This document shows, one piece after another, positions 51,001 to 62,160 of a DNA stretch of 64,000 nt. Within the stretch, counting starts at the first letter, position 1. Every line of letters begins with the position of its first letter. The notes under the pieces are model-generated. The model was not told the DNA's origin. It made no database searches and saw only the letters and a list, made by a program, of their open reading frames with translations. The position numbers were made by a program, and so were the translations under genes. This DNA is from Spirodela intermedia (lineage: Eukaryota > Streptophyta > Magnoliopsida > Alismatales > Araceae). The DNA is taken from assembly GCA_902729315.2 (NCBI GenBank), contig LR746275.1, forward strand, positions 1,334,501-1,398,500, written 5' to 3'.

Positions 51001-53779
51001 GCACCAAATTAAAATGGTACAAAATGTTTCTAAATGCCAAGATCTATGAAGAATAAGAAAACCAATAAATGATAAAGCTAAGAAAAAATAAACCAATAAG
51101 TGAGGAGGCCAAAAAACTAATGCAAATCTCTTTTTTAAAGTAATATCCAATAAATGAATAAATGAACATCCTTCTTTGTTATGGAAATTTGAAGGAAAAC
51201 CCAAAACCATCTCAAGAAAAGAATTGTGTTGAATTTCCTCTAGTTCCTTCGTTTCTTGAAGAACGACAGACCTTCTCGTGGAAGGGAAAAAAAGGAACTT
51301 CTATTTATTTTATATGAGGGAAAAATAACTTCAAGATCAGTTTACATCGAGACAGGGGTCTGTTATTTAGAACAGATCCATGGGAGAACGTTCTAGACAT
51401 AGAGCCTTACATCCTGAGACATACAGGTGATGTTCACGTGCTTCCTTAAGTGAACACGTCATACACGTCATACACCTAACCCCAACTGCTAACACAGTAT
51501 TTACACTGTATTTCAACAAATTGTAGGTAATTTTATTTTACCACAGCCAAGCTGGGTAATGGAATTGAGAACTCTGAAATTTGAGTTCAGATTTTGTCAG
51601 TAATCATGCTTGCACATACTGAGATTTTGATTAGGAAGAAATTTTCCTCAATCATATGAATAAGATCCCAAATTTGCTAAAGAGAAGGAAAATGAGAGCC
51701 TGGACTGGCTCCTATTCTACCAGTCTACAGAAAGGTATTACAAAGTGTTTTAAGCAATTAATAATTATGACTATGTTGGCCTTAGAGAATAACATGGTTA
51801 GCATTCATATTCCATTCTGGTATGTTCAAAAAGACACAGTTGGACAGCTATTTACTTTCAAAGCGTAAGTCGGTATGTTGGGAAGAGCAACAAAAATAAT
51901 CAATGTTTTTTCCGATTATCTTGGAAGAGTCATCGTGCAGATGAAAGGACTGGGCTCATTAAAAACATTGAAAATCCTGAAATTATATTCCTAGTTTTGA
52001 AATAAAAACAGAGAGAAGTTGGTTTAGGATGCATCGGATCTATCCACTTGATAGACTGGAAGCTGTTGCCATGAGTATTTTCAGATTTCCTTGATTATTT
52101 ACATGATTCTCTGAAAGAAAATGCTTACCTGAATATATCAATGCTCTGTTTTGTTTCCAAGAATAGATTTGTTAACCACAAACAACAAAGTATAAGAATC
52201 CAAGAACTGAAAACGGTCCAAGTGGAAATCTATTGCACTCTAACCTGGTCAACTATAAAGAAAGAGAAATGGCCCTTTACAATAAATGAATAAAATTCTC
52301 AAGCATGCATGTACATAAATCTTAAATGACAGATTAAATTCTGCATGCTATAAGCAACTTTAAAGAAACGGTAACGAATTTCCAAAGATAAAATTAGAAT
52401 AAGATAGGGAAAACTAGATGGGCATAGAGATAAAACTGAAATATCCACAATCATATTTAGAAATAGAAGATGCTGATTTTCACACTAACATCACGCCATA
52501 AAATGGATATCAGCGACAGAAACAAAATATATCGTGTAGTCTGTCAGATGAATACTGGACAGCAGTATGAGAAGGAATTAGAAGTAATTTCGACACAATA
52601 ATTATAAGCCTATAAAATCTAACTAACAAAACACCAGGTGCCTAAATGCGATGGGCAAAGGGATGAAATCAAGTTGAACAAATTTGAGGAAAGTGTACGA
52701 ATAACCAGAACTTGAGACTATGCTGACCAGGTACCATAGAGTAAGCATAAAAAAACTCTTTAGTTAATGCTCTCAGGTTGCAGCAACTGTAATTGGTGCC
52801 TGTCTTTGTTGCCATTTTGTTCATCACACACCTTACGTTTATACCTAGTCATAGAAGTGTATGCATACTCATACATATATACAAAGACGAAGCGCACGCG
52901 CGCACGCGAGAGAGAGAGAGAGAGAGAGAGAACTACAGACTGTACAGACGAGAAAATAAGAAGTTAAAATAAGAATGGCACATCCATGCATGCCGCCGAA
53001 TGGCGAGCGACCCATACTTGGCATACTTTACATGGCAGGTAAAAGTGTAGGTATGAGGGTACGGAGACGAAGAAAAAGCGATAATGAATCAATAAAGGTC
53101 CTGAAAGCGTAGCATGAAGGGGAGAAACCTTGGCGACGATTCCCACACCGCACTCCATCACAAGTTTAGCCAGAAAGAGGTCATCTGCCAAGAGACGCTC
53201 CTTAAACCCGCCGAACTGGAGCAGCCACCGGAGGAGAGGCGACTTGTCGAGCTCTAGAAAGCGCGTCACAACGGTCCCAGGGATTCTCCCATTTTGGATA
53301 GCGCTGGCCAAATCCTTGGGGATGCTCTCAAGAGACTTCCCCGCCTCAGAAAGAGCGAGGAGCGCTTCCAACCTATTCTTGTCGCTCGAGGACCCATCTC
53401 CATCCGGCCCTTCCTTTCCCCAGCCTCCGCCGCCGCCACTGCCACTGCCACAGCCACCGCCACCTCCTCCCCCAGCGCCGTCACCACCACTGTTTCTCCC
53501 CGAACGACCACCATTCCCCCCGCACCGGACGACGAGGCACCCAAAACGTTTCCCGGACGGCAACACCACATCAGAGCTGAGAGGAACAAGAGGAAGCGCA
53601 AGCGTAGCGCGCTTGAGAGAGCAGGAACCGGAGGAAGCCGCAGAGAAAAGCAGCTTAGACTGGCCGGCGGGCATTGCCACTCCCACAGTCCCACGGCCGG
53701 CCGGCGGGAAACGAGAGAACTGACGTCCCGCAGTCGACAGATCAGCCGAGAAACCGCAACCACGCACAACACCTGCCAT
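46968..53779 (-). CDS. RETICULATA-related plastid membrane protein (DUF3411 family)
   Basis: Eight minus-strand exons: 53779-53129, 50988-50920, 49247-49116, 49008-48955, 48878-48834, 47924-47785, 47248-47123, 47016-46968. They sum to 1266 nt (421 aa), normal for RETICULATA/LCD1 relatives. The N terminus (1 to about 90) is rich in Ser, Arg and small residues, like a chloroplast transit peptide, and is followed by a long glycine-rich stretch. The conserved DUF3411 region has FLELDKSPLLRWLLQFGGF, RRENFTKELDFVIADV, ADFMLVWLPAPTVSL, CPDNAFQIALSGTSYSLLQR, and the end GNTFLGSLLWVDYARW. Family members act in the chloroplast envelope and affect mesophyll development and leaf reticulation; the molecular activity is unknown. 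Intron 3 has a GC donor. A stop seen at the end of exon 7 is intronic, and splicing restores L-W-V-D-Y. The start is the first ATG in the frame. Confidence 0.93.
47282..47348. repeat. (CAT)22 microsatellite in RETICULATA-related intron 6
   Basis: Almost perfect CAT trinucleotide run of about 66 bases, starting about 34 bases upstream (in transcript sense) of the exon 7 acceptor. Confidence 0.97.
48039..48088. repeat. (GA)n microsatellite in RETICULATA-related intron 5
   Basis: GA run of about 50 bases, 115 bases upstream of exon 6 in transcript sense. Confidence 0.97.
48319..48489 (-). pseudogene. Candidate PIF1-like (Helitron) helicase fragment in an intron
   Basis: A 56-codon open frame on the minus strand inside intron 5 reads KRTAHCFGI and, 21 residues later, EVFIIWEEAPLNKYIERA. 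This resembles the GRTAHSRF motif followed by the LIIWDEAPM Walker B motif of PIF1-type helicases carried by plant Helitrons, in the right order. The spacing is shorter than usual, no P-loop is found upstream in frame, and no Helitron ends were identified. The identification rests on motif likeness only. Confidence 0.4.
52910..52931. repeat. (GA)11 microsatellite
   Basis: Perfect GA run in intron 1 of the RETICULATA-related gene, about 200 bases downstream of exon 1. Confidence 0.95.
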
Positions 53780-54867
53780 TCTCTCCCCTTCCAAGCTCCT
53801 CCACCTCCTCCTCACTGTAGAGAACGAGCTCCAAGCTTCGCCGGAGAGGCCCGCAGCCCGCCGCAACGTCGTATATGGCGGAGATACGGCGGCGACTGAG
53901 AGGAGAGCAGAGGACCTGATCTAAATTAATAGCAGTCACCAAGGCGCTGAAACGGCCGAACCGAGTTGGCCGTTCCTGCGGCGACAGAAGAAGCCCTGGG
54001 TGGGGTCCACTAGGCCGCACCTCACGTGCTTCCTCATCACTAAATATTAAAAAATATCAGGCTCTTATAGATATATATATCATATGTATATACATATATA
54101 TATATATATATGGGAACACTGACCTATTAGTGCGGCACCTGATCACCGGCGTGTCGTGCGAGGATGTACGCAACAAATACGTGACGGATACCCTTCGTAT
54201 GCGTCGAGTGTAGGTCTCGAGAACATGGCACGCACAACCTCCGTGCATTCCGTTTCGTATCTAGTTTTGGGAATGCCCTATTTATACTTTTAAAATATTA
54301 ATTTTAGTGGTGATATGTATTTTTGAAAAAAATAAGAGAACGGGGAATTGAAACCTCTGGAGACCACGTGCCAGGGTTCGTGCGATATGCTGCTCCGCGT
54401 GTGCCTCACTTCATGCCACGTGACAGACAAAAGTCCATGTACGCGTAATTTGCACGTAAAGCGTACACATGAGCTATTGACACAGTGGATTATGTTGGCC
54501 GATATTGGTGGGCCCAATTCATACTGTGTCGCACCGTGTCGGTGCATATGAACTAGTACTCCAGCGTCCGCCGCCTCACTTCGATCGGAGCTAAGCTACC
54601 CTCAACAGAAGTTGTTGACTAATAAAAAGGAATACAAGAGTAATTTATATATTTATAGGGTGAGTTATGGAGGATGTATAGTGTATAAATGTTTTAAGAA
54701 GGGGTGGATGATAAAGAACGGAAAAATTTAAATCCCGATCGATCTCCCTGCTTCTTCTGCTCTTCATCTAGAGTGAGAGTTCTGCTGCTGCTACATCGGT
54801 GATGGCTGCTGCTTCTTCTCTTCAGCTAGAGTGAGTCACAGTTGATCGGGGAGTCGAGGCCGCGGCT
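53780..54867. promoter_or_regulatory. Divergent intergenic promoter region (RETICULATA-related / AP2-like)
   Basis: The two genes face away from each other with 1088 bases between start codons. The left part is GC-rich (RETICULATA leader and promoter). The middle has a (TA)n tract at 54068-54112 and two CACGTG palindromes (54365-54370 and 54417-54422), the core of plant G-boxes bound by bHLH/bZIP factors. TATA-like sequence for the AP2 gene lies at 54641-54657 and 54682-54690. A 10-codon upstream ORF is at 54802-54834. Functional use of any site is inference. Confidence 0.55.
54802..54834 (+). promoter_or_regulatory. Upstream ORF in the AP2-like gene leader (10 codons)
   Basis: ATG GCT GCT GCT ... 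GAG TGA, ending 33 bases before the main ATG at 54868. It is part of a local duplication: the phrase CTGCTTCTTC...CTAGAGTGAG occurs at about 54750 and again at about 54808, and only the second copy gained an ATG. It would affect translation only if the transcript starts upstream of 54800, which the TATA-like boxes suggest. Confidence 0.5.
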
Positions 54868-57800
54868 ATGATGGCGGCGGCCGCTTGTGCCGGCGGTATC
54901 TGTTCGTCGGGCTCGATCGAGCAGGGGCCCAAGGTGGAAGTAGCGTCTGCGGCGGAAACTGAAGAAGGAGCTGATGTTGGGAGCCATGGTGAGGCGCGGG
55001 CGGACCAGATGTACGCAAGTGGTTGCATCGGTGGTGTCGGAGAAAGGCTCGTCCTGCTGGCGAAGAAGAGGGGGAGGGTTGAGATGGCAGCGGGGTGCGT
55101 CACCACTGCTAAGGAGAGGATCAGCCGGATGCCACCCTGTGCTGCGGGGAAGAGGAGCTCTATATACAGGGGCGTGACCAGGTCTGGATCCATTTCTCTC
55201 TGTGGGGGAAGCGACTTCGTTTAAATTCGGATTTCTGGGTGCACACCAGTGGCCATCCTTCGATCTCGGGTTCATCTATTCCAAAAATTCCAGCTGAAAA
55301 CGATTATCTGGCTGTGGAACGTCGGTACAGAAAGATTCAGCTTGACAAAGGACTTGCCTACGTAGAAATGAATCCGCATTTGACTTGACGCGTCAGCCGG
55401 ATCATGACCAGTTTTGGCGAGCGAACCCCATTCTCTTTCTTTTACTGGCTCTCAGTGGACGTTTGGTGGTTTCGAAATCCGAACCTTAGTATTCTTTTCT
55501 GACAATATTCACGGGAGCGGTTAATATCCTGTCAAGAAAAAAGACTCATTCCCATTTCTGTAGCTGGTTAAGTATGATCGAGTGCCAGTAACTGTAGCCA
55601 TGATGAGGAAGGTACTAACTGTGTCAATGGTGACGGATTTCAGGAAGAGTAGCTACACCCCTGACCCAAAACGGAAGAAATAAACCCAATATACAATGCA
55701 CAAACTTCTTCCAAGTTTTCCTTAAAAATCTACGAGTTGAAATTCATAGCCATAATATCCCGGCATTTTCTTTTAATTTAGCTTTGCAAAGTAAAAAAAA
55801 TTGCTTAAATTTTCAGTCCACTTTCTGTTTGTCATATTCTGGTCTAAATGGTAGATACTCGTAGATACTCAGACACCGTTGGCATCTAAAATCCATATAT
55901 TTACACCACATCAGTGTAGCTCCTGGGTCATGGGCTTGAAATTCATTAGGGTAGTTCAAGTTGAATCCTTGTGTAAATGTGTTCTCTTAATGAGATTCAA
56001 ATAGAACGCGTGACTACTGGGGAAATTGGAAAATGAGACCCGATTGCCATAGAGGATATGAGCCATTGAACAACGAGTTTGTATAATGATGGTCTCATTA
56101 GAATGACATTTGCATTTACTCCTGCCTTATGCGAACCTTTTTGCATTTATAAGATGTCCTTGTGTATGCGTTGGATTTGACGAGGAAGAACAAGTGCAAA
56201 TTAATATAATATTTATTGCATTTAGAGGTTGTATATAAATTTTTATTAAAGGAAACCTTGTGAACACATGACGTTCCAGAATGTTATAAATGATATATTT
56301 TTCATACTTGCATGAGAGCACTGAGTGAAGATTTTCTTTTTTGATGTAGGCATGGATTTATTGTCAAATATCAGTTAGACGGTATGTTGGGTTCAAAATG
56401 ATACGATAAGAACATGGATTTTTTTCGGCTTTTCTATTATGCTTGCAAGTAGCATACCGGTGAATAAAAAATCTACAAAGGAAAGAACGTAGTTATTGCT
56501 AGCGGTTCTTCGTTTTTTGGCTTCTGATAAATTTTCAATGCCATTCTGATGATTACAGACCAAGCAAACTCACAAGTTTTCAAGGAGAAACTGGAATAGT
56601 GACCTATAGCTTAGAAACTGACAACCCGCGAATATGACCAGACTAGTAAACTCTTTTTATTAAAGATAGTACATGATGCCATGAAAAAGATGAAAAAATT
56701 CATGTATTCATGGAAAACATTGAAGAAATATTATCCTCGGGTAGGTGCACTTCATTTGGCAATCCCTGAGCATTCTCTTCTGAGGCTTTGCTCGAGAATT
56801 TCGAATTCACTTTTCTCGAGTTGATTTAGACGATAGCGGATCGGATATTTGAATTTCGCATTTCCTAGGTTTGCATAATTTTTCAGTGCTCGATTAATTT
56901 TCTTTTCTGAGGAAGTCTTGAAGTGAAATTTTATTCACTTTCCCTATCTCATTAGGGAGTTTGAGATCTTTCTAAAGCGATGTAGAGGCTGTGAATGGCT
57001 TTACGGTTTGTTTTCAGTTGATGGTTGCTTCTGTTCCATGTGACAGCATACATCTTTGAGACTGTACAATGTTCATGGCAGTTTGAGCATTATCAAGAGG
57101 CTTGGTAGGGAATTGGATGATTTCTATTATCAGATGAGGTTTTTGCGTAAGCCAGGTACCATTCTACTCTGGCTTGGGATTGGCTAAACTGACCAATCGT
57201 GGTGAAAACTACTCAATATCACGTTAATAAAATTTCCAAGTAAATTCATAAAATTATTTTGTAAATAATATTTTAGTACGTTAAAGTTAAATAATATTTG
57301 AAGCAAATGAGTAAATTATTCACTGAGGCCCGGCATGAGACATTTGTTGACTTACTCTCCCTTCTGATTTGTTGGCACTTTGTCCTTTCACATCAGGTGG
57401 TGATCTATTATCATATATTGTGCACTGTCAACGTGTATCTTGAATCGTTTTTTATTTACCGCAATAGACATAGATGGACTGGGCGTTATGAAGCTCATCT
57501 TTGGGACAAAAGTACCTGGAATCAAAATCAGAATAAGAAAGGGAAACAAGGTATTTTGTAACACTCTGCGTACTGATTTTCAAAATCAACCAAGAGTGGT
57601 TTCTGACAGTCCTTTTCTTGTTTGTATGCTACCAAATGTGTCACAATGGAATTGATGACAAATTTACTGTACTTCAGTCTACTTGGGTAAGTGAATTTAA
57701 TGCGTTAAATGTTTGTTCATTGGATGTCACTTATGTTTCGTTAAGTTTGATACACATATTTGTTTATAGTGTAATTTTTGTATAATTTTAGGCGCATATG

Positions 57801-59931
57801 ATGATGAAGAGGCTGCAGCTCGAGCATATGATCTTGCTGCTCTTAAGTATTGGGGCGCTGGAACATTGATTAATTTTCCTGTAGGTTGATTTTTGCACAT
57901 AGTACCATTTTTTTCCTTATTTTAGCTTTCGTACATGTTCTTTTATGTTTATTTCCTTATAGCAATGCCTTGTTGATCCTGGTGAGACACAGCTGATTAC
58001 ACTTCAAAACTCAATGTGCCTAATGAAGAGGGCATATATATTCATGTATTTTCCTCTATTCCAAAAGTCAGACATCTATACCAGAGCAAACATACCCATG
58101 GTTGTCCCGCTTGGCGATTTTGGGATTTTGCACATATTGTCCCACTTGGTCTTTATTCTGACATTCTAACAGGTTTTCCTTGAACGGGATAGTATTTTCT
58201 CTGAGAAAAGTCGCAAAAAAATATATAAATGGAATATCGGTCTTTCCTCTATCTGCCCCAATAACAAGCATATTATGTTGACGAATGCTCCTTTTCTTTT
58301 CTGACTCGTCAAGAGAAGTTGGTCAATTATGGATAAATGTTGCTGCCGTTTTTCTTCTCGCAGGTAGCTTGGCCTTGTAATTTTCGTGCTCCCTTAAATA
58401 TTAATTACGTTTATTTTTAATCTAGGTCAGTGACTATTCAAGAGATCTTGAAGAGATGCAGTCGGTCTCGAAAGAGGACTATCTTGTATCTCTTAGAAGG
58501 CATGCATTCATACATACGTGCTAGTTCATTCTCTACTTTGATGGTTTTCTTTTTTCTAGTTTTGTACTTATATTGTCGTTTGTTGCAGGAAAAGCAGCGC
58601 CTTTTCTAAAGGATTTCCCAAGTGTAGGGGTATCCCAAGGTGTGTCTTCTAATCAACATTATCTCCACCATCGATCTGTTCCTTTCACAAGGAGTTTTCT
58701 GTTTAATGTCATATTTTCTCAAATATTATTACCTAGTTTATGGTAATTCCATGTTCTTTCAGTTGAGAAATTAGTATTGATTGTATATATTGGCCTTTAA
58801 TTAAATATTTTGAGGCAACGCTCAATATTTTGTGGGCGTCAATAGTTTAAGTAAATGCTTAGTTCTCTAAGCCTTAAGGGAATGCAAAATTGACAAAGGA
58901 ATAAGTCAACATATTAACTTTCTGATCAATGTCTCTAGACAGGCTATGATCTTTTTTCCAAGCATTTTCATATCGGAGCATGACTTGCAGAAAAATTTAT
59001 GTAGTACCAGGCATTGTAATCTCGTAGGGATTCCATGGCATGCTATTTCATAGTTCGTCAAGTTTTTTGGTATGTCTATATTTTGGTGTGGTGTTACATT
59101 ATGAAATTAAGATGCATTATGCAAAAGTTTTGAATTTTGTTAGTATATTTTGTTGTTAAGTATGCTATGTTAGGGAAAAAAATTGCATTATTATTGATTT
59201 TTGGCCTTGTAAGTCAGAACCAGTTGTTTCTGCTTTAGTGTTTTAGTGACCAAGATGAGAGAATTCTTAACAAGAAAAAAATCTATTAGTTTACTACTCT
59301 ACTGCATTGTATATCTCATTTATATAACGCATTACTTATGTGTAACATACAAATGTGTACATCGGCCTAAAAAACTGAAAATATAAGGTTTTCCATTGGA
59401 AAGAAGAATAATCACTATGATTTGAAAGAAATGATTGACGATGTATCTGTCAGATATGTGATATATGTCGTATTTATGATTCCTATTATCTTAGTACCTT
59501 TGGACAAAACCCTGTTTGTCAAATCTCTTAGAAGAAAACTGAGGTAGCTTCCAGTCTGAATGAGAATAATTGAAGTTCATATTCAGGGTAAACCACCTTT
59601 GTAGTCCATCGATCCACTTGAAGAGGCCATCTTTTCCGATTTGTTATGCTGCCGATATTATTCATTCAGCATTCTTATCTAATTGTAAGAACACTCTTCT
59701 TGGGATGTCCTAGATAGAGTGTAATGTGTTTCTTGCTCTTTCCCCAATGCAATCAGCAATCTTGAGTAGCTTTTCTTCATTTTAATTCTCTAAGTTTTAT
59801 ATCTTATCACAGACACCCACCAAACAACCAGTGGGAGACCCCTCTCAGCCATGGTAATAATTCTCCTTGGTTCACTAAATTTGCATCTGGATGTTTATGA
59901 ACTACTACCCAAACCTTTCTAAATTTGAACA

Positions 59932-59963
<32 letters not shown>

Positions 59964-60554
59964 CTTGAAGGTATGACTAGAGATGACGAAATCAGAAGAA
60001 AATATGCTGGTGGGCTCTGCATGGAGAGAAAAATTGACTTGACCCCTCACATCCGGTGGTGGGGCCCCAACAAAACTCAACAGGTAGATCCAGCCGACAG
60101 ATGTTGCCCTGAAACAGTCACTGTTTCAGATGATCTTGACAAGGAACTGCACGCCCTGGAGTCTGCCGTACGGCACACTGAGCCCTACCAGTTGCCATCT
60201 CTGGGCCCGCTCAGCAAGAGGAGCTCCCAAGGATCCCTCATTACCGCTTGTGGCATATTGTCCCAGTCTGCCAGCTTCAAGAATCTAAAGCAGTCCTTAG
60301 AATCCCGGGATGGCAGCGGCTGTGGTGAGAACCCTGTCAGTGTCTGTCAACCCATGCCAATACCGCCCCATGGCATTGGGGCCATTGGATTGGGCACCAG
60401 CTTAGGCTTTTATGGCTGTAATTCGATCGACCAGACACCTGATCTTCTGTTGTGGGCCGGCATTGCTCAGCCAGCTGGGTTTCCTGTTCCAGAAATGGTA
60501 AGCATTCTGATTCCAGAAATGGTAAACACCTTGATGGATTTAGAACACAATTGA
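54868..60554 (+). CDS. AP2-like ethylene-responsive transcription factor (At2g41710 type, single AP2 domain)
   Basis: Eight plus-strand exons: 54868-55181, 57468-57550, 57678-57686, 57792-57880, 58426-58499, 58589-58639, 59813-59853, 59971-60554. They total 1245 nt, 414 aa. The N terminus ends in [19 protein letters not shown], then the AP2 DNA-binding domain runs from IYRGVTR to GTLINFP (about 99-165) with [14 protein letters not shown], the V-Y-L strand from a 9-nt exon, and [17 protein letters not shown]. After it come [12 protein letters not shown] and a C-terminal region with [18 protein letters not shown] (239-256) and [11 protein letters not shown], both marks of this subgroup. It is expected to act as a nuclear DNA-binding regulator; targets are unknown. 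Intron 5 uses a GC donor. The start is the first of two adjacent ATGs (M-M-A-A). Confidence 0.93.
57678..57686 (+). other. 9-nt microexon (V-Y-L) of the AP2 domain
   Basis: TCTACTTGG between acceptor ACTTCAG and donor GTAAGT. The previous exon ends with G and the next begins GC, so the exon yields GTC TAC TTG and the G of GGC. This supplies the V-Y-L-G segment of the AP2 domain. A microexon of this size and sense is known in AP2/ANT/WRI1-type genes. Confidence 0.95.
59937..59962. repeat. (CT)13 microsatellite acting as acceptor pyrimidine tract
   Basis: CT run ending 8 bases before the acceptor CCTTGAAG of the last AP2-like exon (exon starts 59971). No other pyrimidine tract serves this acceptor. 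Confidence 0.9.
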
Positions 60555-60949
60555 CCATCTTCATGTCCATGCTGCAGCTCGGGGAGTCCCACCCCAGCGT
60601 CAGGCATTCAATAGATCTCCAGGAATGAAGCAGACACTTGCCCAAGAGGCGAAGCACTTTGGCGGAGATGATTCCCAGGCTGGATAATATTTGACGATCC
60701 ACCTAAGAAGATCTGGCTTTAATTATAAGAACAGAGAAATTCGAGTAATCTACCATGATCTGTGATGTGGGTATGGTTTTGTAGTTTGATTATGCTTCAA
60801 AGTTGTTCAATGAGGAGGCCTGAGGCCTTCATAGGGCTGTAAAAGCAAGAAAAAACCTGCAGGATCTTGGTCTGTTTAATGACATAGTGGACGTGAATGA
60901 ATTTCCTAAAGTTTTGATTTATTAGTTGCTTGGTTGTAGGGATTAGCTA
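60555..60949. other. 3' flank of the AP2-like gene
   Basis: Follows the stop codon TGA at 60552-60554; the 3' UTR and polyadenylation region should lie here. No other gene is seen. Confidence 0.5.
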
Positions 60950-62160
60950 AGATGATGTAAGGGGGATAAAACTTGACTGAAATATGCGATAGGGCAATGA
61001 CATTGCATGAGGATGATGCATATCCCAAATCTAGAGACATCTACCTCAATTTCAAATTTCTGTGAAAAATCTGAAATGATCAGAATGGGCACTTTTGTGA
61101 GTGAGAGTTTGAGCTAGATGAAGGCCAAATCAACATTGTTGTTCCATATAAAGGCATCCTTCTCTAGTTGTTGTGTAAGAGATCAAGTGATCACCAATGG
61201 TGACAAATATGTGAAAACATCCAACTAAACTAAGAAATCTTTGAAGCTCGACCTTTCACAGTGGGTTAATTTTAGATAGTTGAGACCTTGCCTTGATTAA
61301 TAGCCACCTCCATTAGTACAGATCCAATGGCTTAAGTATTCAAGTGAACTTTGAATGAATACACATTTTTTTTGCATTGATATGAAGTTTAGAATTGTTA
61401 AAGATAAGAAAAAACTTGATGTTCGTGATGTTGGTGGATGTATAAGTCTCAATTATATATTAAGATATCATCAAAGAAAAAAGGATGAATTTTCGTAAAA
61501 TTAAATAAAAAACATCATTCATCGGTGCTTGAAAAGTTGTTAAGCATTGAATAATTTGAATAACATTACAAAAAACTCATAATGGCCATTATGCATTTAA
61601 AAGGCCATTTTTTTTAAAATCATCAGATTTCATTCAAAATTAATGATAGTTGGAATAAAGATTAAGCTTGAAAAAAAATGTCAAGTTTTTAGCTCATCAA
61701 GAAGCATGTCCATAATTGAGAGTGAGAAATAATTCGAAATAATGACATAATTTAGTGCTCGACAATCAACACCAAAAGTGCCAACTACCAACTTCTTTTC
61801 TAACAAGAATAATTGGGCTTAAAAATGGATTGATTTATAGTTAGATGATGCCCATGAGGTACATTTCTTTGATCATTTTCTCAATAAAATGATAGCAATA
61901 TGGTCAAACTCAAATGAGAGAAGCTTTTGGATAGAGGTTGATGGAGTGTTCAACATGACGTTTAAGAGGTAAACCATCTAGTATCGAAAAAATTATTAGC
62001 AGTTTTTTTTGGACTGTAGAGATGCTACAAGTGGTGGAAAAGCTATCAATTGTGTGGGAAATATGATAGAACTCAGTTAGAGCTCTGGTGTCATGAATGA
62101 GGGATTGTTCCATAGATTTCAAGGTGATGTTTGATTTGATGACATGTTGTCGCACTTAAG
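60950..62160 (-). mobile_element. Ty3/gypsy retrotransposon pol fossil
   Basis: On the minus strand, joined frames give gypsy reverse transcriptase and the start of RNase H. From high to low coordinates these are GLPLKRHVEHSINLYPKASL (about 61990-61920), MIKEMYLMGII then INPFLSPIILVRKEVGSWHF (about 61885-61770), KLNLYSNYH, HNGHYEFFVML (about 61580), the F-D-D-I-L-I-Y catalytic box (about 61455-61475), KDAFIWNN (about 61150) and CPIAYFSQVLSP (about 60970). Stops and frameshifts are frequent, so it is an old inactive copy. LTRs were not found. Sequence right of 62160 may hold the protease/gag part but I could not read it. Confidence 0.8.

Noticed and set aside
53130-53899. Two plus-strand open frames of about 200 codons antisense to RETICULATA-related exon 1
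   Set aside because: They are mirror frames of a GC-rich exon (Ser/Pro/Arg-rich, low complexity). The minus strand has clear family homology and splice sites.
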